Positions 9,633-19,845 of a DNA stretch of 64,000 nucleotides are shown one piece after another. Within the stretch, counting starts at the first letter, position 1. Each line of letters begins with the position of its first letter. The position numbers and the translations under genes are program-made. The notes below the pieces were generated by a model, which searched no databases, had not been told where the DNA came from, and saw only the letters and a list, made by a program, of their open reading frames with translations. This DNA comes from Marivita sp. (lineage in GTDB: Bacteria; Pseudomonadota; Alphaproteobacteria; Rhodobacterales; Rhodobacteraceae): the NCBI RefSeq assembly GCF_020055675.1, contig NZ_JAIPUS010000003.1, forward strand, positions 62,001-126,000. Reading direction: 5' to 3'.

Positions 9633-10424
9633 ATGAGTGGACAATTGCAGGGCCGTCGCGGCCTTATCATGGGCGTTGCCAACGAACGGTCCCTGGCATG
9701 GGGAATCGCCAAGGCAATGGCCGAGGCCGGGGCGGATCTGGCCTTTACGTACCAGGGCGAGGCATTCGGCAAGCGGCTTGAGCCGTTGGCGGCCAGTGTC
9801 GGGTCCGATTTCATGGTTGATGTCGACGTTACGGATGACGCGTCGATGGATGCCGCCTTCGAGGCCTTGGGCAAGCGGTGGCCGACGATCGATTTTGTTG
9901 TTCACGCGATCGCCTTTTCCGACAAATCCGAATTGCAGGGCCGGATCCTGAACACGTCTCGGGACAATTTCAAAAGCTCGCTCGATATCTCGGCTTACAG
10001 CTTCATTGACGTGGCGCGGCGGGCGCACCCCCTGATGGTCGAAAACGGCGGCACGCTGCTGACTTTGACCTACATGGGATCGACGCGCGTGACGCCGAAT
10101 TACAATGTCATGGGCGTGGCAAAGGCCGCGCTTGAGGCCTCGGTCCGGTATCTTGCCAATGATCTGGGTCCGGAGGGGATTCGCGTCAACGCGATCTCGC
10201 CCGGACCCATGAAAACGCTGGCGGGGGCCGCGATTGGCGGGGCACGCAAGACGTACAAGCATACCGATCAGAACGCGCCGCTGCGGTCGAATGCGACGCT
10301 CGAGGCGGTGGGTGGCACTGCGGTTTACCTTGCTTCGGACGCCGGGGCTTGCACAACGGGCGAGATCCTGCGCGTCGATGGCGGGTTCCATGTTCTGGGG
10401 ATGCCGCAATACGAGCATCTTTGA
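9633..10424 (+). CDS. fabI: Enoyl-ACP reductase (NADH) FabI
   Basis: LQGRRGLIMGVANERSLAWGIAKAMAEAGADLAFTYQGE typical FabI N-terminus. Confidence 0.95.
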   Translation: MSGQLQGRRGLIMGVANERSLAWGIAKAMAEAGADLAFTYQGEAFGKRLEPLAASVGSDFMVDVDVTDDASMDAAFEALGKRWPTIDFVVHAIAFSDKSELQGRILNTSRDNFKSSLDISAYSFIDVARRAHPLMVENGGTLLTLTYMGSTRVTPNYNVMGVAKAALEASVRYLANDLGPEGIRVNAISPGPMKTLAGAAIGGARKTYKHTDQNAPLRSNATLEAVGGTAVYLASDAGACTTGEILRVDGGFHVLGMPQYEHL

Positions 10425-10483
10425 CCCGGATCGGAACAGGGGCCTTGGCGGATCGTTGACGTCGCAAAAGGAGGCTTCCTGTC

Positions 10484-11158
10484 ATGACCCATACGCTGAC
10501 GCTGCAAAGCATCGAACCGGTGACGCACGATACCTATCACCTGGTGTTCAACAAGCCCGACACTTACGATTACGTCCCCGGTCAGGCTTGTGATCTTGCG
10601 CTCGCCCGAGACGGCTGGCGGGACGAGCAACGCCCCTTCACCTTCACCGGGCTGCCCACCGATCCGACGCTGGAATTCGTGATCAAGTCCTATCCCGACC
10701 ATGGCGGCGTCACCGAGCAGATCGGTGGAATGCAGATGACCGATCAGGTCGAGATCGGTGCGCCATGGGGCGCGATCGAAGACAAGGGGCCGGGTATCTT
10801 CATTGCCGGTGGCGCCGGGGTCACGCCGTTCATCGCGGTCCTGAAACGGCGATTGCAAACCCATGGCACCCTCGAAGATTGCCAGCTCGTGTTCTCCAAC
10901 AAGACCGAGGCCGACATCATCCTGCGAGAGACGTTTACGTCGATGCCGGGGTTGACCTGTCATTTCGTCGTGACGGATGATCCCGACAGTGAATTTTCTC
11001 GCGACAGGATTGATGCGGAGTTCCTGGAAGGCATCATCGAAGGTTCGGACGGCCCGATCTATGTGTGCGGCCCCGAGCCGATGATCGCCGACATCCAGGC
11101 TGCGCTCTTGTCATTGGGGGTCGGGGAAAGCCGGATCGTGACGGAGGATCTGGACTGA
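10484..11158 (+). CDS. FAD-binding oxidoreductase (ferredoxin-NADP reductase-like)
   Basis: RPFTFTGLPTD FAD-binding motif and GIFIAGGAGVTPFIAVLKR NAD-binding motif. Confidence 0.85.
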   Translation: MTHTLTLQSIEPVTHDTYHLVFNKPDTYDYVPGQACDLALARDGWRDEQRPFTFTGLPTDPTLEFVIKSYPDHGGVTEQIGGMQMTDQVEIGAPWGAIEDKGPGIFIAGGAGVTPFIAVLKRRLQTHGTLEDCQLVFSNKTEADIILRETFTSMPGLTCHFVVTDDPDSEFSRDRIDAEFLEGIIEGSDGPIYVCGPEPMIADIQAALLSLGVGESRIVTEDLD

Positions 11159-11170
11159 CCGAAGGCCAGG

Positions 11171-12037
11171 TCAGAACCACTGGCCCGATTCCATCAACCC
11201 CAAGTCCAGCAATTGCCGCGAGTGCCATTCAAAGGGCACCGAATTGTGCCAGCAAAAGGTGTCGATCGAAAACGTGGAGCCGGGGTTGCGCTTGAGCGCC
11301 TTGGCCGTGCGGAATGATACCACGGCCGCCGTCAGGTTGTGATGCCACGGACAGGAATAGGTGTTGTACTCCTCGTCATTGAACGTGTGGTCCTGCCGCA
11401 ATTCGAGCCCGGGCCTGGCCCGAAAGATCGCGATGCGGTCGATCTTGCGGCGCTCTGCGGGAACATGTTCCTCGTAGCGCCAGCGCAAGCCGCCGAAGAA
11501 ATCGAGCTGCCGGTCCCGGGGATGGTGCGTGACCGGGTCGAGACGACCAAGCGCATAATACCCTGACCGGTCGAGATGTGCGTCGTCCAGGCACACGGCG
11601 TCGGGATGGGTGTCCAGATCCCCGGCATAGAGATCGACCGCATAACACAGCATCGCGTCGCGCCGTTCTTCGGTGTGAAAGGCCAAAAGCTCTGTGATCG
11701 TGCGCGTTTCACAGAACGGGAAGAACAGGTACTCGGTATTGTAACAGGTGTAGAACCAGACGCCGGGCGCCTTGGCGATGATCGCATTCACGATCTCTTC
11801 GCGGTTGTTGTCACGGGCGAGGTCGGCGTCGACCCGAATGATCTGCTCGGCCACGTCGTCTGCCACTGAAAACGTCGGTGACATGAAAGCGACCACCGAT
11901 GCAAACCCGAGTTGCAGGTTGTGCCGGAGCGTCGTGTCGATCTCGACCGCGTCTTCGACAAAGACAAGCGCCACCGGCCCCTTGGCAATCGCGCGGGGGG
12001 CCTTTGAAAGAAACTCCGTGTAGCCTGCAAAACGCAT
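11171..12037 (-). CDS. Uncharacterised protein, possibly glycosyltransferase-like (288 aa)
   Basis: ORF MRFAGYTEFLSKAPRAIAKGPVALVFVEDAVEIDTTLRHNLQLGFASVVAF...; GT2-like opening is only suggestive. Confidence 0.6.
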   Translation of the reverse strand: MRFAGYTEFLSKAPRAIAKGPVALVFVEDAVEIDTTLRHNLQLGFASVVAFMSPTFSVADDVAEQIIRVDADLARDNNREEIVNAIIAKAPGVWFYTCYNTEYLFFPFCETRTITELLAFHTEERRDAMLCYAVDLYAGDLDTHPDAVCLDDAHLDRSGYYALGRLDPVTHHPRDRQLDFFGGLRWRYEEHVPAERRKIDRIAIFRARPGLELRQDHTFNDEEYNTYSCPWHHNLTAAVVSFRTAKALKRNPGSTFSIDTFCWHNSVPFEWHSRQLLDLGLMESGQWF

Positions 12038-12148
12038 GAAGGGTCCTCTGCGGGAATTTTTCGCAGAATCGATGAAAAAAGCGTGCATTGCAAGACAGGG
12101 GTGACATGCGGTATCGCCACGCTCTGAACCTGCCCGGAGGACTCGACC

Positions 12149-13471
12149 ATGTCTGAGCCGAAAAAGCTGTATATCAAAACCTATGGCTGTCAGATGAACG
12201 TCTATGACAGCGAACGCATGGCCGAGGTGCTGGGCGGTCGGGGCTATGTCGAGACGCAAACGCCCGATGATGCAGACATGATCCTGCTCAACACCTGCCA
12301 TATCCGCGAGAAAGCGGCGGAAAAGGTCTATTCCGAGCTGGGCCGTTTCAAGGGGCTGAAGGCAGACAAGCCGGGCCTGAAGATCGGTGTCGCCGGCTGC
12401 GTCGCGCAGGCCGAGGGTGAGGAGATCATGCGCCGCCAGCCGATGGTCGATCTGGTTGTCGGCCCGCAAAGCTATCATCGTCTGCCAGAGCTGGAAGCGA
12501 AGGCGCAAGGCGGCGAAAAGGCGCTGGACACCGATTTTCCCGAAGAGGACAAGTTCGAGGTTCTCAAGAACCGCCCCAAGGCCCGGCGTGGCCCGACCGC
12601 GTTCCTGACCGTGCAGGAAGGCTGCGACAAGTTCTGCGCCTTCTGCGTGGTGCCCTATACGCGCGGGGCAGAAGTCAGCCGTCCGGCGGATCGTGTCTTG
12701 ACCGAGGCACGCGACCTGGTGGAACGCGGCGTCCGCGAAATCACCTTGCTGGGCCAGAACGTGAACGCCTATCACGGCGCCGGGCAGGGTGGCGACTGGT
12801 CTCTGGCGCGTCTGATCTGGGCGCTCAACGATATCGACGGGCTGGAGCGTATCCGCTTCACCACCAGCCACCCCAACGACATGACAGACGACCTGATCGA
12901 GGCACATGGCACCTGTCCGAAACTGATGCCCTATCTGCACCTGCCGGTGCAGTCCGGCTCTGATCGTATCCTCAAGCGGATGAACCGGCAGCACACGGCG
13001 GAAAGCTATCTGGCGATCATCGACAAGCTGCGCGCCGCGCGGTCCGATTTGCTCTTGTCCGGCGATTTCATCGTCGGCTTCCCCGAAGAGACCGAAGAGG
13101 ATTTCCAGGCGACCTTGGACATCATCCGCGCGTCGAATTACGGCTATGCCTACAGCTTCAAATACTCCACCCGGCCCGGCACGCCCGCGGCCGAACGCGA
13201 CCAGTTGAGCGAAGACGTCAAGGACGACCGCCTGCAGCGTTTGCAGGCCCTGATCACCGAACAGCAGAAGGCAGCCCAGGATGCGATGCTGGGCCAGGAG
13301 GTCGGGGTTCTGTTCGAAAAGCCGGGGCGCCTGCCGGGGCAGATGGTGGGCAAGTCCGATCACTTGCACGCGGTGCACGTCAAGGCAGACGGCTTGCAGG
13401 CTGGCGATCTGCGACGCGTGCGCATCGTCGAGTCGGGACGCAATTCGCTCAAGGGCGAGCTGGCGGAGTGA
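12149..13471 (+). CDS. miaB: tRNA-2-methylthio-N6-dimethylallyladenosine synthase MiaB
   Basis: [20 protein letters not shown]; radical-SAM [16 protein letters not shown]-terminal TRAM-like region. Confidence 0.97.
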   Translation: MSEPKKLYIKTYGCQMNVYDSERMAEVLGGRGYVETQTPDDADMILLNTCHIREKAAEKVYSELGRFKGLKADKPGLKIGVAGCVAQAEGEEIMRRQPMVDLVVGPQSYHRLPELEAKAQGGEKALDTDFPEEDKFEVLKNRPKARRGPTAFLTVQEGCDKFCAFCVVPYTRGAEVSRPADRVLTEARDLVERGVREITLLGQNVNAYHGAGQGGDWSLARLIWALNDIDGLERIRFTTSHPNDMTDDLIEAHGTCPKLMPYLHLPVQSGSDRILKRMNRQHTAESYLAIIDKLRAARSDLLLSGDFIVGFPEETEEDFQATLDIIRASNYGYAYSFKYSTRPGTPAAERDQLSEDVKDDRLQRLQALITEQQKAAQDAMLGQEVGVLFEKPGRLPGQMVGKSDHLHAVHVKADGLQAGDLRRVRIVESGRNSLKGELAE

Positions 13472-13599
13472 CGCAAGGGTGACGCACCTACGACATCTTG
13501 AGGTTTACCCTTCCAAGCCCCGCTGTCTTTGGTAGTATGCAGGTGAATCGGGTGTTTTGGCTCCGGGCAGGACAGGCACCACCGTCGAGGGGTATGTGA

Positions 13600-14130
13600 A
13601 TGATGAGTCGTTTGACCGTGTTGGTCTTCAGCGTGGCGCTGGCCGTGCCCCAGTTCGGCATGGCGCAACAGGCGGAAAAATACATCCCCGGGGTCTGGAT
13701 CGATCCGGATGGCTGTGAACACTGGGCCATGGATGACGGGATCGAAGGGTTCATGAGCCCGCATCTGCGCCGCGATGGAACGCCGGTCTGCCACGAGATC
13801 AGCCGCTGTGGCGTCGTGCCCACCGACACGATGTTCGACACCGGCAGCGCGCGGATCTCCCCTGCCGGCGTCGCGGGGCTGCGACGGTTCTTCGCGTCGC
13901 GGTCGGCCAACGGGTTCGTGATCGAAGGCCATACCGACAGCCGCGCCTCCGAGGCTTACAACATGAGGTTGAGCAAACAGCGCGCCCGGGCGGTCGCCCA
14001 AGTCGCGCAACAGGCGGGCGCGCGGGTTTATTCTGTTCGGGGGTTCGGCGAAGGCCGCCCCACCGCCAGCAATGCAAGTGCGGCCGGAATGGCCGAGAAT
14101 CGCCGGGTGGAAATCCTGTGCCTGCGCTGA
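13600..14130 (+). CDS. OmpA-family peptidoglycan-binding protein
   Basis: Signal peptide then KYIPGVWIDPDGCEHWAMDDGIEGFMSP; C-terminal OmpA-like FVIEGHTDSRASEAYNMRLSKQRARAV. Confidence 0.88.
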   Translation: MMSRLTVLVFSVALAVPQFGMAQQAEKYIPGVWIDPDGCEHWAMDDGIEGFMSPHLRRDGTPVCHEISRCGVVPTDTMFDTGSARISPAGVAGLRRFFASRSANGFVIEGHTDSRASEAYNMRLSKQRARAVAQVAQQAGARVYSVRGFGEGRPTASNASAAGMAENRRVEILCLR

Positions 14131-14141
14131 GGAGACCCGCG

Positions 14142-14444
14142 ATGCTTCGGATCACCATGTTAACCCTCGTTTGCGTGTCCTTGGCGGCCTGTGAAAGGTC
14201 GACCCCCGACAAAAGCGTCGATCGTGGCTGGGATGCCAAGCCGCTGAGCGAATTGCAGGCGGGTATCTGGATTGATCCGAACGGCTGCGATCACTGGATC
14301 ATCGACGACGGGGTTGAAGGGTACCTGACGCCGCGGCTCGATGCGCGGGGCCGGCCGATCTGTTCGGGCAATGCCGATGAACCCAACACCGCGATCGGCA
14401 ATTTCAAGGCTGGATCGACCGGGCTGATCGGGGACCCTCTTTGA
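14142..14444 (+). CDS. Small lipoprotein sharing the WIDPxGCxHW motif with the upstream OmpA protein
   Basis: MLRITMLTLVCVSLAACERS lipobox; LQAGIWIDPNGCDHWIIDDGVEGYLTPRLDARGRPIC. Confidence 0.8.
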   Translation: MLRITMLTLVCVSLAACERSTPDKSVDRGWDAKPLSELQAGIWIDPNGCDHWIIDDGVEGYLTPRLDARGRPICSGNADEPNTAIGNFKAGSTGLIGDPL

Positions 14445-14519
14445 TCGGTGGGGTGAGCGCTTGCGCTGCGTGACGGAACTTGACACCCTGATGCCGCCAC
14501 CCTTGATCCGGAGACCCGC

Positions 14520-15497
14520 GTGACCACAGACATATTGTCAGATGCGCTTGTAGAATTCCCTGATAACCGTTTGCTGATCGACCTGTGCGGCGAATATGAC
14601 CGCAACCTGACCGAGATCGAAACGCGATTGGGCGTGCAGATCCTGCGCCGGGGGAACCAGTTGGCGATCCATGGTGACCGCGATGCGCAGGCCGACGCCC
14701 GCGAGGTGCTCATGGCGCTCTACCAGCGTCTCGAACAGGGCAAGAGTGTCAATCCCGCCGATATTGACCGCGAGTTTCGCATGGCGCCCGAGGACGCGGT
14801 GCCCGAGGGCCAGATCGAGATGTTCGAGGGCGGCAAGGTCGAAATCAAGACCCGCAAGAAGTTGGTGGAGCCGCGGACCGATGCGCAAAAAGCCTATGTC
14901 CGGTCGCTGTTCGAAAACGAACTGGCGTTCGGTATCGGGCCTGCGGGCACGGGCAAGACCTATCTGGCGGTGGCAGTGGGCGTGAACATGTTCATCACCG
15001 GGCAGGTCGACAAGATCATCCTGAGCCGTCCGGCAGTCGAGGCGGGCGAAAAGCTGGGCTACCTGCCGGGCGACATGAAGGACAAGGTCGATCCCTACAT
15101 GCAGCCGCTTTACGATGCGCTGAACGATTTTCTGCCAGGCAAGCAACTGGCGCGGATGATCGAGGAAAAGACCGTCGAGATCGCGCCCCTGGCCTTCATG
15201 CGCGGTCGGACGCTGTCCAACGCCTTCGTGGTGCTGGACGAAGCGCAGAACGCCACCTCGATGCAGATGAAGATGTTCCTGACCCGCCTTGGCGAAGGGT
15301 CGCGCATGGTGGTCACGGGCGACCGGACACAGGTCGATCTGCCGCGCGGCGTTGCCTCTGGCCTTTCGGATGCGGAACGGTTGCTCAAGACGATCCCGAA
15401 AATCAGCTTCAATTACTTCACCGGCAAGGATGTTGTGCGCCACCCGCTTGTGGCGGCGATCATCGACGCCTATGAGCAGGATGCGGAGACGCCCTGA
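14520..15497 (+). CDS. phoH: PhoH-family protein
   Basis: FGIGPAGTGKTYLAVAVGVN, LSRPAVEAGEKLGYLPGDMKDKVDPYMQPLYDAL; GTG start. Confidence 0.95.
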   Translation: MTTDILSDALVEFPDNRLLIDLCGEYDRNLTEIETRLGVQILRRGNQLAIHGDRDAQADAREVLMALYQRLEQGKSVNPADIDREFRMAPEDAVPEGQIEMFEGGKVEIKTRKKLVEPRTDAQKAYVRSLFENELAFGIGPAGTGKTYLAVAVGVNMFITGQVDKIILSRPAVEAGEKLGYLPGDMKDKVDPYMQPLYDALNDFLPGKQLARMIEEKTVEIAPLAFMRGRTLSNAFVVLDEAQNATSMQMKMFLTRLGEGSRMVVTGDRTQVDLPRGVASGLSDAERLLKTIPKISFNYFTGKDVVRHPLVAAIIDAYEQDAETP

Positions 15498-15498
15498 T

Positions 15499-15543
15499 CT
15501 TCATCTTGCCAGATAAACTCCGGGGGTTTGGGGGCTGGCCCCC
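15499..15543. repeat. GC-rich palindromic intergenic element
   Basis: CTTCATCTTGCCAGATAAACTCCGGGGGTTTGGGGGCTGGCCCCC; shares CTTCATCTTGCC, AAACTCCGGGGG and TGGGGGCTGGCCCCC-type blocks with 48766-48824. Confidence 0.75.
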
Positions 15544-15555
15544 AATGGACAGCCA

Positions 15556-16098
15556 GTGACCACATTGACCGACATCGTCATCGAGGACCCGCGCTGGACA
15601 GCGACCGGCTTTGCGTCGCTGGCCGAACAGGCCGCCTGCACCGCACTGGACTATCTGGCGTTGCCGATTGCCGGGTATGAAATCGCGATCCTGGCCTGTG
15701 ACGATCCCCGCATTGCCCGGCTGAACACCGAATTTCGCGGCAAACCTGCCCCCACCAATGTCCTGAGCTGGCCCGCCCTTGATCTTGCGCCCGACAGGGA
15801 TGGCGAAACGCCCGCCGCTCCGCCGCCGCCCGATCCGCTCATGGGCGAGGCGCTGGGCGATATCGCCATTGCTTATGAAACCTGCCTGCGGGAGGCTCAA
15901 GCCGCGGGCAAACCGCTGCGCGATCACATCACCCATCTGGTTGTGCACGGGGTGTTGCATCTTTTGGGTTACGATCACATTCGTGACCGTGATGCCACGT
16001 TGATGGAAGCTATTGAAGGGCGGATACTTGGCAAGATGGGGATCGCGGACCCATATATCGAGTATCAGGCCCGGGACGGGTCCCATTGGAACAGGTAA
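15556..16098 (+). CDS. ybeY: Endoribonuclease YbeY (16S rRNA maturation)
   Basis: HITHLVVHGVLHLLGYDHIRDRDATLMEAIE metal-binding H3 motif. Confidence 0.94.
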   Translation: MTTLTDIVIEDPRWTATGFASLAEQAACTALDYLALPIAGYEIAILACDDPRIARLNTEFRGKPAPTNVLSWPALDLAPDRDGETPAAPPPPDPLMGEALGDIAIAYETCLREAQAAGKPLRDHITHLVVHGVLHLLGYDHIRDRDATLMEAIEGRILGKMGIADPYIEYQARDGSHWNR

Positions 16099-16100
16099 AG

Positions 16101-17036
16101 ATGGACGACAACGACGACTCGTCTAACGCGGCGCAGGGCGCGCGAGGGACGGACAACACAACAATGGAGCGCGGATTTCTGACGCGGGTGCGCGGCATGT
16201 TCGGCGGCACCGAGTCCGAGGGTGCAAGCGTGCCATCACCCCAGGTAAGCCGAGCAATGACACCCATACACGGCATGATGAACCTGCGCCGCATGCGCGT
16301 CGAGGATGTTGCGGTGCCGCGCGCCGATATCGTTTCGGTCTCGGATGCGATCACCAAGGAAGAGCTGGTCGGTGTCTTCCGCGAAAGCGGGATGACCCGG
16401 TTGCCGATCTATACCGGCACGCTCGATACACCGATTGGCATGGCGCATCTCAAGGATATCGCGCTCAAATACGGCTTCAATGGCGACAACGGTGATTTCG
16501 ACCTCAAGGAGATGCTGCGGCCGCTCTTGTTCGTGCCGCCGTCGATGCCGATCGGTGTCCTTTTGGCGAAGATGCAGACCGAGCGGCGGCACATGGCCTT
16601 GGTGATCGATGAATATGGCGGGGTTGACGGGCTGGTGACGATCGAGGACCTGATCGAACAGGTCATCGGCGACATCGAGGACGAACACGATCTTGACGAA
16701 GGTCGCAATTTCACCCGCGAAAAGCAGGGCGTCTACCTTGCGTTCGCCCGCACCCCGCTTGAGGAATTCGAGGCCGAGATCGGCATGGGGCTGACGCATC
16801 ATGACGATATCGACGGCGAGGAAATCGATACGCTTGGAGGGCTGGTCTTCATGCTGGCCGGCCATGTGCCCGCCCGGGGCGAGGTCGTGCCGCACCCGCA
16901 AGGCCCCGAGTTCGAGGTGATCGACGCCGATCCCCGCCGCATAAAACGCATGCGGGTTAGGTTGATCTCCACCGCCAAGGGGGACATGGCGCGGGCGCAC
17001 GAGGCTGCCGACGCCGCGACGGCCCCCAGCGCCTGA
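16101..17036 (+). CDS. CBS-domain CorC/HlyC-family protein
   Basis: MRVEDVAVPRADIVSVSDAITKEELV; LVIDEYGGVDGLVTIEDLIEQVIGDIEDEHD; VDxxR-type C-terminal domain. Confidence 0.93.
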   Translation: MDDNDDSSNAAQGARGTDNTTMERGFLTRVRGMFGGTESEGASVPSPQVSRAMTPIHGMMNLRRMRVEDVAVPRADIVSVSDAITKEELVGVFRESGMTRLPIYTGTLDTPIGMAHLKDIALKYGFNGDNGDFDLKEMLRPLLFVPPSMPIGVLLAKMQTERRHMALVIDEYGGVDGLVTIEDLIEQVIGDIEDEHDLDEGRNFTREKQGVYLAFARTPLEEFEAEIGMGLTHHDDIDGEEIDTLGGLVFMLAGHVPARGEVVPHPQGPEFEVIDADPRRIKRMRVRLISTAKGDMARAHEAADAATAPSA

Positions 17037-17040
17037 TACC

Positions 17041-18528
17041 ATGGCACTGGCCCGCCGTTTCGGAGCACTGGCGCTGGGGGCAGGCTTTGCGCTGGGCCAG
17101 CCGCCCTTCGATCTGTGGTGGGCCGCCATTGCGGCGCTGGTGGCGCTTTTTGTGCTGTCACGCGCGGATCGCGCATCGGGCCCGGCGGGCTGGACGGGCT
17201 GGCTGTTCGGAACAGGCTATTTCGCGGTCTCATTGCATTGGATTTACCAGCCGTTCCAGGTGGATGCGGCCCTGACGGGCTGGATGGCGCCGTTCGCGGT
17301 CATCGGCCTGTCATGCGGTCTTGCCCTGCTCTGGGCCCTGGCCTTCTGGCTGGGGCGGCGGGTCAGCGGTTCGGCCTATGGCATCGCGCTGTGCTGGGCC
17401 GTTATGGAGCTTGTGCGCGCTTACCTGTTCACGGGGTTTCCGTGGGGGCTGGTTGGCTATGTCTGGGCACCCACGCCGGCTGCGCAGTGGCACGCCGTTT
17501 TCGGGCCGCATGGCCTGACATTGGTGACATTGCTGCTCGCGGCGCTGGCCGCGCAGGCAATCTTGCAGCGCTCTGCCGTGATCGGCGGTGCGGTGATCGG
17601 GGCGACAGGTGCCCTGTGGATCGGCGGCACAGCCCTGACCCCGGGGCTGCAAGACCTGACGAATCGTCCCGTCGTGCGCCTGATCCAGCCCAATGCGCCG
17701 CAGCATCAGAAATGGGACCGCGCCTATATGCCGGTCTTTTTCAACCGTCAGGTGGATTTCACCGCGCAGCGGCCCGAACCCGATCTGATCGTCTGGCCGG
17801 AAACGGCGGTGCCGAACTTGCTGGACGACGCGGGTGCAACCTTTGACGTGATCGCGCAAGCTGCCGCCGGCACGCCGGTGGTGCTGGGCATTCAGCGCGA
17901 AGAAGAGAGGCGGTATTTCAACTCGCTGGTCCGGCTGGACGCGCGGGGCGCGGTCTCTGATCTTTACGACAAGCACCATCTGGTGCCTTTCGGCGAATAC
18001 ATGCCGGCTGCATCTTTTTTCGCGCGATTCGATATCCTTGGCCTCGCCGCGCGCGCCGATGCGGGGTATTCGGCAGGGCCGGGGCCAGCGCTGGTCGATC
18101 TTGGTCAGTTGGGACAGGCGCTGCCACTGATCTGTTACGAGGCGGTGTTTCCGCAAGATGTGAATGGCGCGCCATCGCGGCCGGACCTTCTTCTCCAGAT
18201 CACCAACGATGCGTGGTTCGGCACCTATGCGGGGCCGCAACAGCATTTGGCGCAGGCGCGCTTGCGGGCCATTGAACAAGGGGTTCCGATGATCCGGGTG
18301 GCCAATACCGGCATTTCGGCCGTGATCGACCCGGCGGGCCGGATCATCGACGCGCTGCCTCTGGGGCGGGCCGGATTTCTGGATGTGCCCGTGCCGGTGG
18401 CTGGCGCCCCGACGCTTTATGCGCGCTCGGGAGATTGGCTGGCCTTGCTCGCGGCTTTTGTGGCATTTGGGGCGCTGGTCATTCGCGAACAGCGCAATCC
18501 CATTGACCAATCCGCGCCCCGGGCGTAA
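17041..18528 (+). CDS. lnt: Apolipoprotein N-acyltransferase
   Basis: LVGYVWAPTPAAQW, LIVWPETAVPNLL, YDKHHLVPFGEYMP, LLLQITNDAWFG nitrilase-like domain. Confidence 0.95.
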   Translation: MALARRFGALALGAGFALGQPPFDLWWAAIAALVALFVLSRADRASGPAGWTGWLFGTGYFAVSLHWIYQPFQVDAALTGWMAPFAVIGLSCGLALLWALAFWLGRRVSGSAYGIALCWAVMELVRAYLFTGFPWGLVGYVWAPTPAAQWHAVFGPHGLTLVTLLLAALAAQAILQRSAVIGGAVIGATGALWIGGTALTPGLQDLTNRPVVRLIQPNAPQHQKWDRAYMPVFFNRQVDFTAQRPEPDLIVWPETAVPNLLDDAGATFDVIAQAAAGTPVVLGIQREEERRYFNSLVRLDARGAVSDLYDKHHLVPFGEYMPAASFFARFDILGLAARADAGYSAGPGPALVDLGQLGQALPLICYEAVFPQDVNGAPSRPDLLLQITNDAWFGTYAGPQQHLAQARLRAIEQGVPMIRVANTGISAVIDPAGRIIDALPLGRAGFLDVPVPVAGAPTLYARSGDWLALLAAFVAFGALVIREQRNPIDQSAPRA

Positions 18529-18542
18529 CGCAAAGCCTCATT

Positions 18543-18589
18543 CCCGTCACAACGGCTTCCTGACGTGACGGCAGACCCCAATGGAGCAC
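18543..18589 (+). promoter_or_regulatory. SAM/SAH riboswitch upstream of metK
   Basis: CCCGTCACAACGGCTTCCTGACGTGACGGCAGACCCCAATGGAGCA ends 2 nt before the metK ATG; matches the Rhodobacterales metK-associated SAM/SAH motif with its pseudoknot to the SD region. Confidence 0.93.
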
Positions 18590-18591
18590 TC

Positions 18592-19773
18592 ATGTCCAGA
18601 CAAAATTACATCTTCACCTCGGAATCCGTGTCCGAGGGCCACCCGGATAAGGTCTGTGACCGAATCTCGGATGCGATCCTTGATGCGCTGATTTCCGAAG
18701 AACCCGAAGCCCGTGTCGCCTGTGAAACCTTTGCGACCACGAACCGCGTCGTGATCGGCGGCGAGGTCGGCCTGTCAGATCAATCCCGCCTGGACGGCTA
18801 CATGGCGCGTATTCCCGATATCGCACGCGCCTGTATCAAGGACATTGGCTATGAGCAGGACAAGTTTCACCACGCAACCTGCGAGATCACCAACCTGCTG
18901 CATCCCCAGTCCGCGCATATCGCACAGGGCGTCGATGCGTCCAGCGACAAGGATGAGGGCGCGGGTGACCAGGGGATCATGTTCGGCTATGCCACGAACG
19001 AGACGGACGCGCTGATGCCCGCACCGATCCAGTTCAGCCACGCGATCCTGCGCCGACTGGCGGAGGCGCGCAAATCGGGGGCCGAGCCGCTTTTGCGCCC
19101 GGATGCCAAGTCGCAGGTTTCGGTGGTCTATCAGAATGGCAAGCCGATGGGCGTGCGCTCCGTCGTGCTGTCGACCCAGCACGCCGATGACCGTCAAAGC
19201 TCCGAGGATATCCGGGAAATCGTCGAACCTTACATCCGCGAGGTGTTGCCCGAAGGCTGGCTGATGGACGATACCGAATGGTGGGTGAACCCGACCGGCA
19301 CATTCGTGATCGGCGGACCGGATGGCGACGCGGGCCTGACGGGCCGCAAGATCATCGTCGATACCTATGGCGGGGCGGCCCCGCATGGCGGTGGTGCGTT
19401 CTCGGGCAAGGACCCGACCAAGGTGGACCGCTCGGCGGCCTATGCGGCGCGCTATCTGGCGAAGAACGTGGTCGCGGCGGGCATGGCAGAGCGCTGCACG
19501 ATCCAGCTGAGCTATGCGATCGGCGTCTCCAAGCCGCTGTCGATCTATGCCGACATGCATGGCACCGGAGAGATCGACGCCGCGGCGATCGAGCGGGCGA
19601 TCCCCAAGGTCATGGACCTCACCCCGCGTGGCATCCGGACCCATCTGCAACTGAACAAGCCGATCTACGAGCGCACGGCGGCCTATGGCCATTTCGGCCG
19701 CGCGCCCGAGGCGGATGGCGGGTTTAGCTGGGAACGGACCGATCTGGCCGAGGCGCTGGCGAAAGAGGTCTGA
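18592..19773 (+). CDS. metK: S-adenosylmethionine synthetase
   Basis: [57 protein letters not shown]. Confidence 0.98.
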   Translation: MSRQNYIFTSESVSEGHPDKVCDRISDAILDALISEEPEARVACETFATTNRVVIGGEVGLSDQSRLDGYMARIPDIARACIKDIGYEQDKFHHATCEITNLLHPQSAHIAQGVDASSDKDEGAGDQGIMFGYATNETDALMPAPIQFSHAILRRLAEARKSGAEPLLRPDAKSQVSVVYQNGKPMGVRSVVLSTQHADDRQSSEDIREIVEPYIREVLPEGWLMDDTEWWVNPTGTFVIGGPDGDAGLTGRKIIVDTYGGAAPHGGGAFSGKDPTKVDRSAAYAARYLAKNVVAAGMAERCTIQLSYAIGVSKPLSIYADMHGTGEIDAAAIERAIPKVMDLTPRGIRTHLQLNKPIYERTAAYGHFGRAPEADGGFSWERTDLAEALAKEV

Positions 19774-19845
19774 TCCCCCGGTGACTCCGGGGCCGCCGAC
19801 GGCTAGGCTTGTCACACAAGCTGACATGTCGAAGGAGGAGACCCG

